DNA from: Streptacidiphilus neutrinimicus
GTDB taxonomy: Bacteria; Actinomycetota; Actinomycetes; Streptomycetales; Streptomycetaceae
DNA: 50,104 nt
Reading direction: 5' to 3'
NCBI RefSeq assembly: GCF_000787815.1
Contig: NZ_BBPO01000028.1
Location: forward strand, 1-50,104
Made by a program: the position numbers and the translations under genes. Under the pieces are notes generated by a model, which made no database searches, was not told the origin of the DNA, and worked only from the letters and a program-made list of their open reading frames with translations. Shown piece by piece: positions 17,548 through 26,406 of the stretch (position 1 is its first letter; every line of letters begins with the position of its first letter).

Positions 17548-18075
17548 ATGACCAGCACATCCCGTCCTTCCCCCACCCCGACCGCCTCAGTCGACCCCAC
17601 CGAACCGCGCTGGCTGACCCCCGCCGAGCAGCATCTGTGGCGCACCTTCATGCGGATGCGCCAGCAGCTCGACGCACAGCTCGCCCGCCAGATACAGGCG
17701 GAGTCCGACATCTCCATCGCCGACTTCTCGGTGCTGGTGGTCCTCACCGACGTGCCCGAAGGGCGAGTCCGGGTGCTGGAGCTGGCACGCAACCTCCAGT
17801 GGGAGAAGAGCCGGCTCTCGCACCACCTGGCCCGTATGGTCAAGCGCGGCCTGATCGAGCGCGCCGAGTGCACCGAGGACGGCCGCGGCTCCTTCGTCGT
17901 GATCACCGACGCCGGCCGCCGGGCCATCGAGGCGGCGGCGCCCCGCCACGTCGAGTTGGTCCGCACGCTCTTCTTCGACCCGCTGAGCGAGGAGCAGGTC
18001 ACCCAGTTGACGCAGATCTCCGAGCGGATTCTCGGCGCGATGGAGGGTTGCCCCGAGGCCCTTTCGGAAAGCTGA
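17548..18075 (+). CDS. MarR-family transcriptional regulator
   Basis: The 175-residue protein has the MarR winged helix: dimerisation helix LTPAEQHLWRTFMRMRQQL, recognition region VRVLELARNLQWEKSRLSHHLARMVKRGLIER, and a wing containing DGRGSFVVITDAGRRAI. The final helices (LSEEQVTQLTQISERIL) complete the dimer interface. TAGGAT lies 7 bases before the ATG, suggesting a leaderless message, although the overlapping GAGGTAGGA could act as a ribosome-binding site. It faces the yceI-like gene across the palindrome at 17511-17528, so autoregulation and repression of that gene are likely. Confidence 0.93.
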   Translation: MTSTSRPSPTPTASVDPTEPRWLTPAEQHLWRTFMRMRQQLDAQLARQIQAESDISIADFSVLVVLTDVPEGRVRVLELARNLQWEKSRLSHHLARMVKRGLIERAECTEDGRGSFVVITDAGRRAIEAAAPRHVELVRTLFFDPLSEEQVTQLTQISERILGAMEGCPEALSES

Positions 18076-18155
18076 ACAGGAAGTCTCACAGCGGACGGAC
18101 GGGACACGCGTGACCGGTGCCTCGACCGGGAAGATCCTGGAAGGGAGCGCGGACG

Positions 18156-19838
18156 ATGGCGCAGAAGACGACGTCCCTGAAGTCGACGTCGCAGAAGTCG
18201 CAGAAGTCGGCCTCGCACAAGGCCCGCAGGACGACGGCACGCCGGCCTGCGGAGCCGGTCGGGCACGTCGAGCGGGAGCGCAAGTACGAGGGCGACGCGG
18301 CAGCGGCCCTCCCCTCGCTCACCGACGTCCCGCTGAGCGCCGGTGAGCACGGCGGACCGGGCGGCAAGACGGCCGCCGGGACGAACGGGCTGCTCACCGC
18401 CGTCTCGGCCGACTCCGAGAGCCTGCGGGCCGTCTACTACGACACGCCCGACCTGCGCCTGCTCGCCCGCCGGATCACACTGCGCCGCCGCACCGGCGGC
18501 CACGACGCCGGCTGGCACCTCAAGCTCCCGACCGCCGACGGCGCCCGACTGGAGCTGCACCTGCCCCTCGACGCGTCGACGTCCACCGCCGATCCGGACG
18601 CGCCGCCGCACGTCCCGGCGGAGTTCCTGGCCCGCGTCCGCGCCTACGTCCGCGACGGCCGCCTGGCGCCCGTCGCGCGGCTCGCCACCGAGCGACGGCG
18701 CACGCTGCTGACGGACGGCGCCGAGCGCACCCTGGTCGAGCTGGCCGACGACTCGGTCACCGCCCAGGCCCTGGACCCCGCCGGAGCCGTCCGGCACGCC
18801 GAGAGCTGGCACGAGGTCGAGGCCGAGCTCGTCGACGGCGACCTCCCGCTGCTCGACGCCGTCGAGCAGCGGCTGCTGGGGGCCGGTCTGCGGCGCAGCG
18901 CCAGCGCGTCCAAGCTCGCCCGCGCCCTCGGGCCGACGGCCCCGACGCAGCCGGAGGCGGGCCGGACGACGGACTCCTCGCCCGGCAGCATCGGCGCGCT
19001 GCTCACGGCCCTGCTCCGGCAGCAGGTCGGCCAGCTCCTCGCCCAGGACGCCGAGGTCCGCCGCGACGCGCCCGACGCCGTGCACCAGATGCGCGTCAGC
19101 GCCCGCCGTCTGCGCAGCACGCTGCGCGTGCACGAGCGCCTGCTGCGGGTGGACGAGGTGGCGACGCTGGAGGAGGAGCTGCGCTGGCTGGGGCACGCTC
19201 TCGGCACCGCCCGCGACCGCGAGGTGCTGGGCGAGCGGCTGCTGCGGGACCTGGACACCCTCGAGCGCACCGAGCACCCCGGCCCGATCCGCCGCCGGCT
19301 GCGGAACTGGTCCCGGCAGGGGTACCGCACGGCCTGGCGGCAGACCATGCGTGAGCTGGAGGGGCCGCGGTACTTCGCGCTGCTCGACACCCTGGACGCG
19401 CTGGCCGCCCACCCGCCGCTGCGCGGGCGCGCCGAGCGCCCGGCCGCAGGGGAGGTGCGGCGGCTGCTCACTCGCGAACAGCACCGTGCCTGCCACCGCG
19501 TCGCCGCGGCCCTGGACCTCACTCCTGGGACGGCGGAGCGGGACGACGCCATGCACGCCGCCCGCCGCGCCGCCAAGCGGGCCCGCTACGCGGGCGAGGG
19601 GGCGGCGCAGCCGCGCTTCGCCAAGGCCATGAAGGACCTGCAGACGGTGCTCGGCGAACGCCAGGACGCCTTCATGGCGGCGCAGGCCCTTCCGGGCCTG
19701 GCGGAGGCCGCGCACCTGGCGGGCGAGCCCGGCTTCGGCTACGGCGTCCTGTACGCCCGCCAGCGCGAGGCGATCACCGCCGCCGAGGCGGCCGTCCCCG
19801 CCCTTCAGGCAGCGGCGAGTGCCATCCGGGTGAAGTGA
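18156..19838 (+). CDS. CYTH-CHAD domain protein
   Basis: The 560-residue protein has a Lys/Ser/Thr-rich basic head (residues 1-40). A CYTH domain follows (VERERKYEGD carries the ExExK triphosphate-binding motif, and RLLARRITLRRRTGGHDAGWHLK is typical). A C-terminal CHAD domain contains VHQMRVSARRLRSTLRVHERLL and a second helical half with AARRAAKRARYAGE. CYTH domains bind or hydrolyse inorganic tri- and polyphosphates, and CHAD domains bind polyphosphate through conserved His and Arg. ATG 18156 follows GGAAGGGAG. The basic head may add phosphate-polymer or nucleic-acid affinity. No polyphosphate kinase gene is nearby. Confidence 0.93.
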   Translation: MAQKTTSLKSTSQKSQKSASHKARRTTARRPAEPVGHVERERKYEGDAAAALPSLTDVPLSAGEHGGPGGKTAAGTNGLLTAVSADSESLRAVYYDTPDLRLLARRITLRRRTGGHDAGWHLKLPTADGARLELHLPLDASTSTADPDAPPHVPAEFLARVRAYVRDGRLAPVARLATERRRTLLTDGAERTLVELADDSVTAQALDPAGAVRHAESWHEVEAELVDGDLPLLDAVEQRLLGAGLRRSASASKLARALGPTAPTQPEAGRTTDSSPGSIGALLTALLRQQVGQLLAQDAEVRRDAPDAVHQMRVSARRLRSTLRVHERLLRVDEVATLEEELRWLGHALGTARDREVLGERLLRDLDTLERTEHPGPIRRRLRNWSRQGYRTAWRQTMRELEGPRYFALLDTLDALAAHPPLRGRAERPAAGEVRRLLTREQHRACHRVAAALDLTPGTAERDDAMHAARRAAKRARYAGEGAAQPRFAKAMKDLQTVLGERQDAFMAAQALPGLAEAAHLAGEPGFGYGVLYARQREAITAAEAAVPALQAAASAIRVK

Positions 19839-19972
19839 CGGGAACCGACCTGACATGCTCCGCACCATCGGTGGAACTGCTGGTGAACTCCCGCGGGAAC
19901 AGGCCTTTTCTGCCTTAGTGTCGCTTCACAGGCAGCGCACAAGCTGGCCCCCGTAGAGACACGGAGCCTCCC

Positions 19973-20176
19973 ATGCTGGTGGATTCCTTCTCCTTCACCC
20001 ACGACGAGACCGCCGCTTCCGTCGACTCCCAGGCGCATCTGCTGGTCGAGGCCGGCTGGCAGCTGCCGCGTCCGCGGCGGCAGGCCGCCAGGCCGTGCAC
20101 CGGTCCGCACAGCTGCGGGCGGGTGCACGACGAGGACGAGCTGGTCTTCGACGACACCGAGCGCACCGGCTACTGA
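19973..20176 (+). CDS. Small acidic-tailed hypothetical protein
   Basis: I do not recognise this 67-residue product. It has a GGAG ribosome-binding site 7 bases before the ATG. It holds a CTGPHSCGRVH segment with two Cys and two His residues, and an acidic end (DEDELVFDDTERTG). Codon third positions follow the GC bias of the neighbours, which supports coding. It lies between the CHAD gene and the secreted esterase gene, reading the same way. Confidence 0.5.
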   Translation: MLVDSFSFTHDETAASVDSQAHLLVEAGWQLPRPRRQAARPCTGPHSCGRVHDEDELVFDDTERTGY

Positions 20177-20332
20177 GCCCCGGCGGGTCCGCGTCCCGGC
20201 CCCGACGGTCTCCCGGCGTCTGCGTGGCGGCCCGCTATCGCGCGGGCGCGGTTGTGGTGTACACACACATGTCGACGGAGCTGCTCCGCTCCTAGGTTCC
20301 GGGTGGCCACTCCCCCACCCCAGGAGCCCGAC

Positions 20333-21610
20333 ATGTCCGCTCCGATGTCCCCCATGACGTCCGCCACGCGCAGACGGAGAACGCTGCTGGCGACGCTCGC
20401 CGCCGCCGTGCTCGCCGTCGTCGGCCTGATCGCCGTGCCCGGCGCCGCGACCGCGAACTCCGGCTCGCTCACGCAGGTCGGCTCGTTCGGCAGCAACCCC
20501 GGCAACCTCGCCATGTACGAGTACGCCCCGGCGGGCCTTGCGAGCGGCGCGCCGCTCGTCGTCGCCCTGCACGGCTGCACCCAGACGGCGACGAACTACT
20601 ACGACGACTCCGGCTGGGCGCAGCTCGCCGACACCTACGGCTTCGCCGTCGTCTTCCCGCAGACCAACAGCACCAACAACGCGCTGTCCTGCTTCTCCTG
20701 GTTCGACTCGACCAAGGACACGCGCGGCAACGGCGAAGCCGCATCGGTCAAGGCGATGGTCGACTACGCGCTCGGCCAGTACCACTCCGACACCAAGCGG
20801 GTCTTCGTCACCGGCCTGTCCGCGGGCGCAGGTATGACCGCGGACCTCCTCGCCGACTACCCCGACGTCTTCGCCGGCGGCTCCGTCGACTCCGGTCTGG
20901 CCGCCCAGTGCGCCACCAGCCAGAGCGCGGCCTCCGGCTGCCAGCAGAACAACCAGAACCTCACCCCCGCCCAGTGGGGCGACAAGGTCCGCAGCTCCGA
21001 CCCCGGCTGGACCGGCCCGTGGCCGCGCGTCGCAATCTGGCAGGGTACGGCGGACTACACCGTCTACCCCGTCAACTCGACGGAGCTGCGCGACCAGTGG
21101 ACGAACGCCTGGGGCATCCCGCAGACGGCCTCCAGCACGCAGTCGCTGACCGGCGGCACCACGGAGAGCGTCTACGACGACGCGAACGGCAACCCCGCCG
21201 TGGAGCTGTACAGCATTTCCGGCATGGGCCACGGCCTCGCCGTCGACCCGGGAACGGGCAGCACGCAGTGCGGGCAGACAGGGGCGTACTTCCTCGGCTA
21301 CATCTGCTCGTCGTACTACACGGCGCAGTTCTGGGGCATCACGGGCGCGGGCCCGTCGCCGTCACCCTCCGCGAGCGTCAGCGCGTCCGCGTCGCCGACG
21401 CCGACGCCGACTGCCACGTACACGCCGAGCTGCTACCCGGGGTCGAACTACGCCCAAGTGACCGCGGGACGCGCCCACGACGTGGGCGGCATCGCCTACG
21501 CCAACGGCTCCAACGCGAGCCTCGGCCTGGACAACGTCTTCTACACCCACACCCTGGAGGAGACGGCGCCCGGCTACTACGTCATCGCCGACTCCGGCTG
21601 CCCCGCCTGA
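20333..21610 (+). CDS. Secreted PHB depolymerase-family esterase with C-terminal binding module
   Basis: The 425-residue product has a Sec signal (basic RRRR, hydrophobic core, AATA cleavage region near residue 42). The catalytic domain of the extracellular PHB depolymerase/feruloyl esterase type (CE1-like) follows: LVVALHGCTQ oxyanion loop, nucleophile Ser163 in GLSAG, Asp in IWQGTADYTV and His in ISGMGHG. A Ser/Pro/Thr linker (about residues 340-365) leads to a 60-residue module, CYPGSNYAQVTAGRAHDVGG onward, which resembles the C-terminal substrate-binding piece of such depolymerases. It would hydrolyse polyester or acyl-polysaccharide outside the cell. AGGAG precedes ATG 20333. Confidence 0.9.
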   Translation: MSAPMSPMTSATRRRRTLLATLAAAVLAVVGLIAVPGAATANSGSLTQVGSFGSNPGNLAMYEYAPAGLASGAPLVVALHGCTQTATNYYDDSGWAQLADTYGFAVVFPQTNSTNNALSCFSWFDSTKDTRGNGEAASVKAMVDYALGQYHSDTKRVFVTGLSAGAGMTADLLADYPDVFAGGSVDSGLAAQCATSQSAASGCQQNNQNLTPAQWGDKVRSSDPGWTGPWPRVAIWQGTADYTVYPVNSTELRDQWTNAWGIPQTASSTQSLTGGTTESVYDDANGNPAVELYSISGMGHGLAVDPGTGSTQCGQTGAYFLGYICSSYYTAQFWGITGAGPSPSPSASVSASASPTPTPTATYTPSCYPGSNYAQVTAGRAHDVGGIAYANGSNASLGLDNVFYTHTLEETAPGYYVIADSGCPA

Positions 21611-22295
21611 CCGCGCCTCTGAGCGGCCCACCGGCCTCGCGCACGGTCACCCCCAGCGCGACGGCGAGGGCCGGGGCGAGCTCCAGCAACTGCGTCGGCG
21701 TGACCGCCGCCCCGCGCAGCGAGTCGACGCCGTCGGCCAGTTCGAGCGCGACCGCCTCGCGCAGGTCCACCTCCGTCAGTCTCGCCTGGTGGAGGTGGAC
21801 CTGCTCCAGACGGGAGCCGGGGAACGAACACTCCGTCAACGCGGCACCGGAGAGATCCAACTCCCGCAGGACGCAGTCGTGGAACACCACCTCGTGCAGC
21901 TTGGCCCCGCGCAGGTTCAGCGAGTCGAACTTGCAGCCGTGGAACACCACGCGGCGCAGGCCCGCCCCGTGGACCTCGAGCCCGGCGAAGACCCCGCCGA
22001 CGGCCTCCACGTCCAGCCAGTTGCTCTCCGCGAGATCGCAGCCGACCATCCGCACACCCTGCATCCACACGTCGTTGAGCCGCGCCCGCCGCATCCGCAC
22101 ACCCTCGAACGAGGCGGCGGACAGCGCCGCCTCGACGAAGCTCGCCTCCTCGACCCGCTCGTCCGCGAAGTCGACTCCGTCGATGTGCACGGTGTCGAAC
22201 GCACCCCCGCGCAGACGCCCGCCGGCGAACCGGCGCAGGTGCGGAGCGAAGGGCAGCTCGTCGAGCTCACGGGGTGCAGGGACCTGGGTAGCCAT
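21582..22295 (-). CDS. Pentapeptide-repeat protein
   Basis: The 237-residue protein has about 20 A(D/N)LxX-type pentapeptides from residue 25 to 180, for example ANLRG-like LNLRGAKLHEV, LDLSGAALTEC and VDLREA. They fold as a right-handed quadrilateral beta-helix. The C-terminal helical part TPTQLLELAPALAVALGV is common in the actinobacterial YjbI-like members. Function is unknown; some family members mimic DNA and protect gyrase. Its end overlaps the convergent esterase gene by 29 bp. TAGCCT ends 6 bases before the ATG and no ribosome-binding site is present, so the transcript is probably leaderless. Confidence 0.88.
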   Translation of the reverse strand: MATQVPAPRELDELPFAPHLRRFAGGRLRGGAFDTVHIDGVDFADERVEEASFVEAALSAASFEGVRMRRARLNDVWMQGVRMVGCDLAESNWLDVEAVGGVFAGLEVHGAGLRRVVFHGCKFDSLNLRGAKLHEVVFHDCVLRELDLSGAALTECSFPGSRLEQVHLHQARLTEVDLREAVALELADGVDSLRGAAVTPTQLLELAPALAVALGVTVREAGGPLRGAVRRGSRSRR

Positions 22296-22367
22296 ACCCG
22301 CAGGCTAACCCCAGCCACCGACAACCTCGGGGGCGCGCCCGGCGCCCTGCGCCCCTGGACAGTGCAC

Positions 22368-24020
22368 CTATCCGTCGTTGCGCTTGCGGTACAGGACGAA
22401 GGACTCCAGCGGGGTGATCGAGCCGTCCGGCTGGCCGACGTTGTAGTAGGTCACGTGCATGCGGGTGGTGTCACCCGCATGGCGGCCGGGGTCGACGGTG
22501 AACGCCGCGAAGCCGTAGGCGTGCTCCGCGTCGCGGAACGCCGACCAGGGGGTCTGCTCGAAGACGTAGACCGGCGGACGCTTGCCGTTGGAGCCGACGG
22601 GGCCGACCCCGGTGAGGACCTTGGCCTTGTCCGGGGTGAACAGCTTGCCGTTGGACGGGGCGGAAGTGCCGCCACCGCCGAGCACCATGTGGACGGTGCC
22701 GAGCGAGGTGTCGATCGATTCGGTCGCGTCGGAGACGGGGTTCGGCGTGAGGGTCTCGGTCCCGCTGACGACGCCGCGCACCGCGAGCGAGCGCTCGTAG
22801 TGGTGCTCGTGGCCGCAGACGACGAGGTCGACGCCGTAGCGGTCGAACAGCGGGCCCCAGGCCTGACGCAGGCCGAGATCCGCGCCGTTGGCGTCGGCGG
22901 AGCTGATGATCACCTGGTGCATGCAGACGACGATCCAGTCGATGTCGCTGTCGGCCCGGGCGCGCCGCAGGTCCTTCTCCAGCCAGGCCGCCTGCGCGCC
23001 GCCGCTGTAGCCGTGGACGTAGTTGTCGCCGCCGTCCTGGTAGGCGACGTCATCGTTCTGCAGGACGACCACGTGCACGGAGCCGGCGGTGAAGGAGTAC
23101 CAGAGGCCGGCCGTCTCCGGGTCGGTGGAGCCGTTGCGGGGCAGCGCGAAACGGGCCTGGTAGGCGGAGTAGCCGATCGGGCCGTTGGCGTGCTCGTCCT
23201 CGTGGTTGCCCGCGGCCGGCATCCAGGCGCGGAAGCGCGCGGAGCGGGAGTTGTTGGCGTGGAAGCCCTTCCAGGTGGCCAGCCGGTCGGCGCTGATGTT
23301 GGCGTAGCAGAGGTCGCCGTTGAGGAGGTGGAACAGCGGGTCCACCTGCTCGACGCCGCCCACGATGTCGGCGGCGGCCGGGGAGCCGATGCCGGCGTCG
23401 ACGACCTTGAACCCGCCGTTGCCGTCTGGCTGCCAGACGGTGTTCGGGACGGCCTGGTCGCCGAAGCTGGTGAAGGTGAGGGGCCGTCGGCCGCGCGGGG
23501 CGGTGCGGAAGGTGCCCGCGTCGGGGCGGGCACCGCCGTGCATCGCGGCGTAGGTGTAGAAGGTGTCGGGGCGCAGCCCCTCCAGCCGGGCGTGGTGGAC
23601 GTACACCGTGCGGTTGCTGACGCCGTCGACGTAGGTGACGGTCTCGGCGGCGACGCCGCGGCCGAAGCCGCCCTCGAATGTGCCGTATTTCACCTGCGGG
23701 TCGCGGACCGGGCCCTCGCTGGTCCAACTGACCGTCATCTGCGTGGCCGGGTCCTCGCCGAAGGTCAGGTGCAGGCCCTCCACCGGCGGCGCGCCGAGCG
23801 TCTCGGGGGCGGTGAGCAGCATCGGGGAGCCCGCGGACGGCGTCGTCGCGGTCGCGGCGCGCGCGGCCGGCGCGCCGATCAGGCTCGCGCCGACGGCGAG
23901 TGCGCCACCTGCGCCGGCCAGGCGCAGAGCGGTGCGGCGGTCAATGACCGTTGACGTTGCGTCAGTCTGTGTTGACGATTCGTCGGCCGTACGGGGCATG
24001 GACGGTGTGGCGTCGTTCAC
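22368..24020 (-). CDS. Tat-exported purple acid phosphatase-like metallophosphoesterase
   Basis: The 550-residue product begins with a twin-arginine signal (DRRTALRLAGAGGALAVG). A fibronectin-like purple acid phosphatase N-domain follows (QMTVSWTSEGPV, VHHARLEGLRPDTFYTY). The metallophosphoesterase domain shows the metal-ligand motifs SFGDQ, GDLCYAN, AAGNHED, VCMHQ and CGHEHHYERS. These enzymes use a dinuclear metal centre to release phosphate from esters outside the cell. AGGAG precedes the GTG start. A GTTCACC heptamer, the PHO-box half-site, lies 92 bases upstream on the same strand (24112-24118), hinting at PhoP control. The second half-site is poor. Confidence 0.93.
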   Translation of the reverse strand: MNDATPSMPRTADESSTQTDATSTVIDRRTALRLAGAGGALAVGASLIGAPAARAATATTPSAGSPMLLTAPETLGAPPVEGLHLTFGEDPATQMTVSWTSEGPVRDPQVKYGTFEGGFGRGVAAETVTYVDGVSNRTVYVHHARLEGLRPDTFYTYAAMHGGARPDAGTFRTAPRGRRPLTFTSFGDQAVPNTVWQPDGNGGFKVVDAGIGSPAAADIVGGVEQVDPLFHLLNGDLCYANISADRLATWKGFHANNSRSARFRAWMPAAGNHEDEHANGPIGYSAYQARFALPRNGSTDPETAGLWYSFTAGSVHVVVLQNDDVAYQDGGDNYVHGYSGGAQAAWLEKDLRRARADSDIDWIVVCMHQVIISSADANGADLGLRQAWGPLFDRYGVDLVVCGHEHHYERSLAVRGVVSGTETLTPNPVSDATESIDTSLGTVHMVLGGGGTSAPSNGKLFTPDKAKVLTGVGPVGSNGKRPPVYVFEQTPWSAFRDAEHAYGFAAFTVDPGRHAGDTTRMHVTYYNVGQPDGSITPLESFVLYRKRNDG

Positions 24021-24506
24021 CGGGACTCCTGTGGGCGCGTCGTGGACCGGCAGGACCCGCCCACGCTAGGGGCGGCACCTGCCCCGCGCCGGTACGCCGA
24101 GGCGACGTCCGGGTGAACGCCGCATGGCGCGCGACACGCGTGCAGCACACCGATAGCGCCTCGGCCGCCGAGCCCGAATGCCCGACACGCCGGGCCGAAT
24201 GATGATCCGAGAGGTGGTACGTTGACGTTCCGCCTGACACTCCAAGCGCTTTGCCCTATGTGTCCAATTCGCTTGATTCGCCTGATATATTCCTCAGCGA
24301 GTTGGACGACGACACGGGCGGCCCTCGGGCGACACGGAAGGTCAAGGCCGGTGCCGGACAACGGGGGTGGACCGCCCGCCCCTCGCTGTTCGCGACACCT
24401 TCGGCGCCTCGCGATCACCGCGTCGACCCCAGGCCGCCCGCTGTTGTCGCACCGTCCGAGGCGGCCCTCCCCTAGCACGGCTGAGCTGGGACGTTAGGCT
24501 GATCCC
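24021..24506. other. Divergent intergenic region, no gene seen
   Basis: The 486 bp separate the phosphatase and pseudouridine synthase genes. It contains an AT-richer patch at 24255-24305 (including TGATATATTCC) that may hold promoters, the GTTCACC half-site on the minus strand at 24112-24118, and the TAGGCT box of the next gene at 24495-24500. Open frames here have no recognisable domains. Confidence 0.4.
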
Positions 24507-25442
24507 ATGCGACGCAGGCACCACGCTCCGCCCTCGCCGCTGCCGCAGCGCAAGGGCATCGACCCGGTCCGCATGCGGCTGCCGGTCGAGGGCGCCTGGC
24601 CGACCGTCCGCGCCTACCTCGCCGACCGCCTGCCCGCGGTCCCCGCGAGCCACTTCGACGCCATGCTGGCCGCCGGTGAGATCCACGGCGAGGCCGGCCC
24701 GCTCGCGCCCGACACGCCCTACCGGCCCGGCAGCTGGCTCTGGTTCCACCGCGAACTGGCCCCCGAGACAACGGTCCCGTTCGCGCTGGAGGTGCTCCAC
24801 CGCGACGAGCGGATCCTCGTCGTCGACAAGCCGCACTTCCTGGCGACCACGCCGCGCGGCAGCCACGTCACCGAGACCGCGCTCGCCCGGCTCCGGCACG
24901 ACCTCGACCTGCCGGAGCTCAGCCCGGCGCACCGGCTGGACCGGCTGACCGCCGGGCTCGCGCTGTTCGTCGTCCACCCGGCCCACCGCGGGGTCTACCA
25001 GAGCCTCTTCGCCGACCGCCTGGTCCGCAAGGAGTACCAGGCGGTCGCCCCCTACCGGCCGGAGCTCGCGCTCCCGACGACGGTCCGCAGTCATATCGTC
25101 AAGGAGCGCGGCGTCATCGCCGCCCACGAACTGACCGATGCCGCACCGAATGCGGAAAGCCGCGTCGAACTGCTGGAGCACGCGGGCGGCCTCGGCCGGT
25201 ACCGGCTGCTGCCGGCCACCGGCCGGACCCACCAGTTGCGCCTGCACATGAGCGGGTTGGGCATTCCGATCCTCAACGACCCGGTCTACCCCGTCGTGCT
25301 GCCCGAAAGCGCCCCGGACGACTTCTCCGACCCGCTGCAACTGCTCGCCTCGGTGCTGGCGTTCACCGACCCCGTCAGCGGCGAGGAACTGCGCTTCACG
25401 ACACGCCGGACGCTTGCGGCGTGGCCCCCTGCGGACGCGTGA
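24507..25442 (+). CDS. RluA-family RNA pseudouridine synthase
   Basis: The 311-residue enzyme has the RluA core: LEVLHRDERILVVDKPHFLATTP, then HRLDRLTAGLALF with the catalytic Asp in HRLDR, then YQAVAPY and RYRLLPATGRTHQLRLHMSGLGIPILNDPVYP. It converts uridine to pseudouridine in rRNA or tRNA. The N-terminal segment differs from an S4 domain and resembles the RluA/TruC-type arrangement of actinobacteria. There is no ribosome-binding site. TAGGCT at 24495-24500 ends 6 bases before the ATG, so translation is likely leaderless. The target base is unknown. Confidence 0.92.
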   Translation: MRRRHHAPPSPLPQRKGIDPVRMRLPVEGAWPTVRAYLADRLPAVPASHFDAMLAAGEIHGEAGPLAPDTPYRPGSWLWFHRELAPETTVPFALEVLHRDERILVVDKPHFLATTPRGSHVTETALARLRHDLDLPELSPAHRLDRLTAGLALFVVHPAHRGVYQSLFADRLVRKEYQAVAPYRPELALPTTVRSHIVKERGVIAAHELTDAAPNAESRVELLEHAGGLGRYRLLPATGRTHQLRLHMSGLGIPILNDPVYPVVLPESAPDDFSDPLQLLASVLAFTDPVSGEELRFTTRRTLAAWPPADA

Positions 25443-25489
25443 GCCTGAGCTCTCCGAACGCCCCCGCCGGGACGGCCGGATGCCGCGGC

Positions 25490-26165
25490 CACGGCCACCG
25501 GGACGGCGAGGCCGACCGCCTGGCCGCCGCGTACCCGCACCTGACCGCCTTCCCACTGGGCATGGCCCTGATGACCGCCCGGGAGTTCCCGCTGCCGGTG
25601 CTGGGGCTGGTCCATCTGGCCAACCGGATCGAGCAGGTGGGCCCGGTCGCGCCCGACGCGTCGCTGGACCACCTCCTGCGCGGCACGGCCCCCGTCGGCA
25701 CAGCAAGGGCCGGGTCTTCGAGGTCGTCGCCGAGGCCCGGCCGACCGGCTCCGCCGCCGCGCCGGTCTGGCGGCCCGTCAGCACCTACCTGCATCGCGGC
25801 CCCGGCGAGGGCCCGGCCGCGCGCAACGTGGCCGGGGAGCTGCCGCAGCCCGCCCGGCTCGACGAGGAGTGGTCCTCCCCGGCGACCTCGGCCGCCGCTA
25901 CGGCGCGGTGATCCGCTGGAAGGTCGGCGCCGACGGGGACTGCTTGTCCGAGACCGCCATCGAGCAGGGCGTCTGCACCGTCACCGAGGGCCGCAGCGAG
26001 GCGACGCCCAAGGTGACGCTGGTACTGGGCGACACCGAGTTCCCGAACCTGGCCTCCGGCAACGCCAACCCAATCACGCTGTTCATCTCCCGCAGGCTCA
26101 CGGTCGTCGGCGACCTGACCCTCGCGGCCCGGCTGACGCACTACTTCGACATCCCGAAGGCCGTA
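25490..26165 (+). pseudogene. Decayed MaoC-like dehydratase joined to an SCP2 sterol-carrier remnant
   Basis: Three pieces in three frames. Frame A (about 25502-25690) gives YPHLTAFPLGMALMTAREF and VLGLVHLANRIEQVGP, the first hotdog of a MaoC-type acyl dehydratase. Frame B (about 25690-25870) continues it with KGRVFEVVAEARPT and VWRPVSTYLHRG. Frame C (from 25871) gives LPGDLGRRYGAV, the start of the second hotdog. At about 25911 it switches directly to an SCP2-type sterol-binding domain end: IRWKVGADGD, VTLVLGDTEFPNLASGNAN, then LTVVGDLTLAARL and YFDIPK. Two frameshifts plus a deletion fusing unrelated domains mark a dead locus. It once probably belonged to lipid or steroid metabolism. Confidence 0.75.
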
Positions 26166-26394
26166 GTCCCTGTGCTCGGGGCGGCGCGGGACGACGCGTC
26201 CGCCCTGGCCCGCGGATTCGGGCGCGGACTCGGGCGCGGGGGCGGTCGCGGTGGGCGGCACGACGACGGCGAGCAGCGCCGGGTGCGCGTCCAGGACGGG
26301 GCGCAGCGCGGGCGGGCAGGCAGGATGCGTGATCACGGCCTTCGCGTCGATCTCGGCCACAATCGACGGGCTAGATAGATGTAGAGGACACGCA

Positions 26395-26400
26395 TATAGT
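26395..26400 (+). promoter_or_regulatory. -10 box of a leaderless MFS transcript
   Basis: TATAGT lies 6 bases before the MFS ATG. Transcription would begin at or next to the start codon. Upstream CTAGATAGATGTAG (26371-26384) is AT-rich and could hold an operator. The GGAG directly beside the ATG is too close to act as a ribosome-binding site. Confidence 0.6.
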
Positions 26401-26406
26401 TGGAGC

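Noticed and set aside
26226-26385. Minus-strand coding fragment (ITHPACPPALRPVLDAHPA)
   Set aside because: Composition looks coding, but I could not match it to a family and it has no start or stop of its own; mentioned only as a possible relic.
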